A DNA stretch of 64,000 nt from Tamarix chinensis (Eukaryota; Streptophyta; Magnoliopsida; Caryophyllales; Tamaricaceae): assembly GCA_030549775.1 (NCBI GenBank), contig CM060177.1:52017138-52081137 (forward strand), given 5' to 3'. Below, one piece after another: positions 60,726-64,000 of the stretch (positions within the stretch are counted from its first letter, which is position 1; every line of letters starts with the position of its first letter). The notes under the pieces were generated by a model. The model was not told where the DNA came from and did no database searches. It saw nothing but the letters and a program-made list of their open reading frames with translations. The translations under genes and the position numbers were made by a program.

Positions 60726-63690
60726 GGAGAAGTAAAAAAGAATATAAGCACAAGTGTTCCCTTCACATTTGGTACAAGTCCAGTTATCTCTATCGTTATC
60801 ATACTATGTACTAAGGCTAAAATTGTTACTCTCATTAAATTAATAATATAGTTACAATATTCAGATTAGAGAAAACAAACAGATTGATAGCGTTTTGAAA
60901 ATGAATAACATTAGATGTTACAAAATTTTGATAAAATATAGGAGGACACAAGAGTCTAAATTTAACCAGAATCAAGATAACAAAAAGGGCACTAGATATT
61001 CCTAAGCTCTCAATCGGAGCTTAACGCTTTCGACTAAACTTTATACTTACATGCAAAGTCCACCGCTCATTGAATAGGTAGGGGCCTCCAAAAAGAATCC
61101 TTTAGTACAACAGTATTAAGCAACCAATTATATTAAACCAATATGACAAAGTAATTTGGAACACATTTAAGACATAAAAACCATGGTATAAATCATTAAA
61201 ATGTGCATGTGTTAATTGAAATACTATAATCATTCACATAACCAAATACTACCAATAAAAAATGTTGCTCAAATTCACAAATCTAGAAACAAATGAAATT
61301 TACCAATTGAACATCCAAGGGACCCAACACCTCTCAAGGAAAAACAATCATTAGTCACTATTATTAAACTAGTAGAACTGTCTAAAGCACCTCTTAAAGC
61401 AACACAAGTGGGCCAGTACTATCACTCGGTGGAACTCACCCTACACTTTGGGCCCTGACATAATTAAACTTCAATTTTAAATAATTAATGTGTTATCCAT
61501 TACTTAATTATCTCAAATTGTATTCTTATTCATGTTAAGTATAGGACCTTATTATTCTTACTATGATGGAGCTGACAGAATCACATCTTAGGGGAAACAC
61601 ACCTAAGCCCTTAGTATTATTTGGTGGAATGAACCCAAGACCTCTCAAAGAAAAACCTACCTAAGCCATTATTCTTAAAATCAGGGAATGTTCTACAACA
61701 CCTATCAGAGATAACACATCTTAAGTTACTATTATCGTCTAATGAAACGGACCTAACATCTCATCCCAACCCATGTGGTCTTTCACTTTAAATGATTAGT
61801 ATCTTATTCATTGTTGATAATACAATGTCATCTTGTGACACTCATTCAATTTGCATGTCTTAAAATTGATAAACATGTAAATCCAACAACATAATTATCA
61901 AGGCATTCCTAGGCTTAATATTTCACATTTGGGTGATTTTCGTTGAAAATGATCAAGATGCTTGGGAGGCTAAAGTTGCCACATTATCATCCATTATAAA
62001 CACTAATTTCATTTCATTCATATTTTTATCATCGAAAGGCTTCGTAATTTAATCAGTTATCATGTGAAAAAATTATAAGATATATTAATTGACCATTATA
62101 CCCTCATTCATGATTCTACACTTAAAACCCTAGCATATGTATTTAGTACATCAAGAATCACATAATCTCATGCTCAATGATATATTATGCACATTATACG
62201 TGCTTGCTAGGATAAATATTATACATAACATGACCAAAATCCTCCTAAGTGACACACAAATAATAATTATTTGATAATTATATCTAATCATGTTCAACCT
62301 ATAGTTTTCTAATTATGTGTTATGCACAGTGATAAAGATTACCATTGTAACCAAATTAGTTTACATAAGATAACATGTTCTTTTTACTAGTTTTCATGAT
62401 AACAATAATAAGCACATAATTATAAGGTAGCTAATCCTAATTAGCATATTTCATAAACAAAAACTGTAATGAGCTATCATGAAATATCTATAATTTTAGT
62501 GGAGTATAAAAGTTATCACATAATATACTTAAAACATTTTATGAATTAAAACTTTAATGTACTATCATGTGATGTATAACATTTTGGAGAGCATAAAAGT
62601 TATCTAATTTTCAGAAAAAATTTACATTATTGCTATCCTACCAAAAGTTATAAGGCCCTACTAATTAAACTTTCTTACCTATAAATAATATCATAATGAC
62701 CAATTTAATATTTAACAAATAAAATAATGACTATAATAGTAAAATATTTATTTTTTGAGACTAACAAAACATCCTTACTTATTAAAATTTGGTACCAAAA
62801 CTTATTTTTGAGACTAAAAACTTCCTCACACTACACATGCAGCGTGAGTAGGGGAACAAAGGGGGATGTGCTAAGTAATGTTGGTGAAGTTTGGGTTGAG
62901 GAGGAAGGGTGAGGTATGGGTGGAGGAGATGGTGGTTAAGTGGTACTAGTGGTTGGAGGTGATGGCTGTGGGTGGTGACTAGTGGGTTGTGTGGGGGATA
63001 TCTAGGCTTGGAGGGTGTTATAAAGGAGGTGGTGTTCATGGCTAGACTTTGTTGTAGAAGAAGGCATTATAGGCTAGGTGGTGTGGTTTAGGTTAAATGG
63101 TCGGATATAGAGGTGGAAAGGATGGGTAGAAATAGTCAAAGAGGTTATCAAATGCTACAGTGGATATGATTGATGGTGGTATTAGAGCTCAATTAGGTGG
63201 GTGGGATGATGACTACAGGGGAGGTAGTGTAGGAGGGAATATGAGGTTGTTGTAGAGGCAGTATAACTGGTTGTGGTGTAATGGGGAAGCGTGGTGAAAG
63301 ATGGGGTTCCTACAAATGAAGGTGCCAAAGTGAAGGAGAAAGCAATGATAATTTCTACTATTTCCTAGGGGTATGGAATGGAGGGGTATGCCAAACGTTG
63401 TAGGTAAGCTATAGTAGAAATGGTTGTAGGGAGGAGAAGAAGAAGTAAGGGACAATAGAGAATAAGGGAGAAAAAAGATGAAAAGTAGAAAAATAAAGGT
63501 TAATGGTGGTGAAGGAGGAAAGGAGCCATGATATGGAGGTGGATGATGGTCAATGATAGTGTAAAGTAGAAAGAATGGGAATAGGGATAGTAATAGGGTT
63601 AAGATGATGATGATACAAGGGGTGATGCATGAGTGTGGAGGTGTTGTTTGAATGAGCGGAAGGGAGTAGGAGGAATGATCAGGGTGTGGT
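60726..63690 (-). repeat. minus-strand Gypsy LTR, E1/E3-related
   Basis: No gene. On the minus strand the order is pyrimidine-rich block (63690-62830; seen as GGTGGTGG text on plus), AT-rich stretch, then units like actagtttaataatagtg (61320-61800) equivalent to the 60-bp units of E3. This is the same architecture as E1 and E3 reversed. Ends were not located. The minus-strand frames at 62782-63039 and 63213-63455 are Pro/His/Leu-rich composition artefacts. Confidence 0.6.
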
Positions 63691-63702
63691 GGGGGTGGTG
63701 AT

Positions 63703-64000
63703 TAGGGCTGTGCAAAAAATCCGGGATTCGAAAATCCGATCCGATATTTAAAAATCCGATCCGACATTTCGGATATCCGAACCGGTTTTATTCTAAAAGG
63801 ATATCCGACATTCGGATATCCGGTTTTTTTTGGATTATCCGATCCGACAAAATATCCGATATTTTGTTGATTATTTATATAATACACCATATTATTGTGT
63901 TTTTATAGTTTTAAGTTTTAAAATTTTATTTATTTTTATATTTGAAATATTTATAATAATATTTTAATACTTATTTTAGATAAAATAAGATATTTATATG
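63703..64000. mobile_element. hAT-type element, left end only
   Basis: TAGGGCTGTGCAAAAAATCC is a typical plant hAT-type terminus, preceded by a candidate 8-bp duplication GTGGTGAT (63695-63702). Inside, ATCCGATCCGA and CGGATATCCG motifs repeat in both orientations to about 63865, followed by AT-rich DNA. The right end lies beyond the window, so neither the duplication nor a transposase can be checked. Confidence 0.65.

Noticed and set aside
62782..63455. Pro/His-rich minus-strand frames of 80-85 codons
   Set aside because: They lie in the reversed pyrimidine block of a Gypsy LTR and have only compositional character.

Overview
This window looks like intergenic heterochromatin from a flowering plant. 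It is almost entirely nested and decayed transposable elements, and I see no intact single-copy host gene. Evidence for a plant: chromodomain-bearing Ty3/Gypsy (Tekay/Del-type) gag-pol, CACTA (En/Spm) proteins with plant-specific domains, hAT-type MITEs, Ty1/Copia fragments, a Cassandra-like TRIM with 5S rRNA-derived LTRs, primer sites complementary to initiator tRNA-Met, and AT-rich introns. The species cannot be told from the sequence.

Layout. (1) 384-25311 is an old plus-strand Gypsy element, called E1 here: a 3.86-kb 5' LTR, primer site, and decayed gag-PR-RT-RH-IN-chromodomain. Its 3' LTR is reduced to about 32 bp. Two later elements split it. E2 (7090-18003, minus strand, 2.6-kb LTRs, target duplication TAATT) sits in the RT/RNase H region and itself carries a 518-bp hAT-type MITE (11636-12153). 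E3 (18157-23284, target duplication AATAG) is a 5.1-kb solo LTR in RNase H. (2) 25312-28001 and 38169-40550 are AT-rich sequence without recognisable genes, with a promoter-like TATA hairpin at 25651 and degenerate TTTAGGG-like text. (3) 28002-38168 is a CACTA element on the minus strand. It has arrays of TAATAACGGTT hairpins at both ends, a TNP2-type transposase gene and a second multi-exon gene ending in a Ulp1 (C48) protease whose His-Asp-Cys residues are all present. (4) 40555-46222 holds opposed Copia fragments and LTR-like pieces. (5) 46225-55698 is a third Gypsy element (E5), plus strand, that has lost its RT domain. (6) 55699-59982 is related LTR sequence. (7) 59983-60725 is the Cassandra-like TRIM. 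(8) 60726-63690 is an opposite-strand Gypsy LTR, and a second hAT-type terminus begins at 63703 and runs off the window.

The order of insertion can be read directly: E1 first, then E2 and E3 into E1, then the MITE into E2. The two E2 LTRs differ by only about two dozen substitutions by eye, so E2 is young, while E1, E5 and the Copia copies are riddled with transition-type stop codons. The most rewarding targets are the 5S-derived TRIM, the CACTA transposase/SUMO-protease gene with its hairpin termini, an unidentified exon-like frame upstream of that transposase, and the 29-bp periodic array inside the solo LTR.
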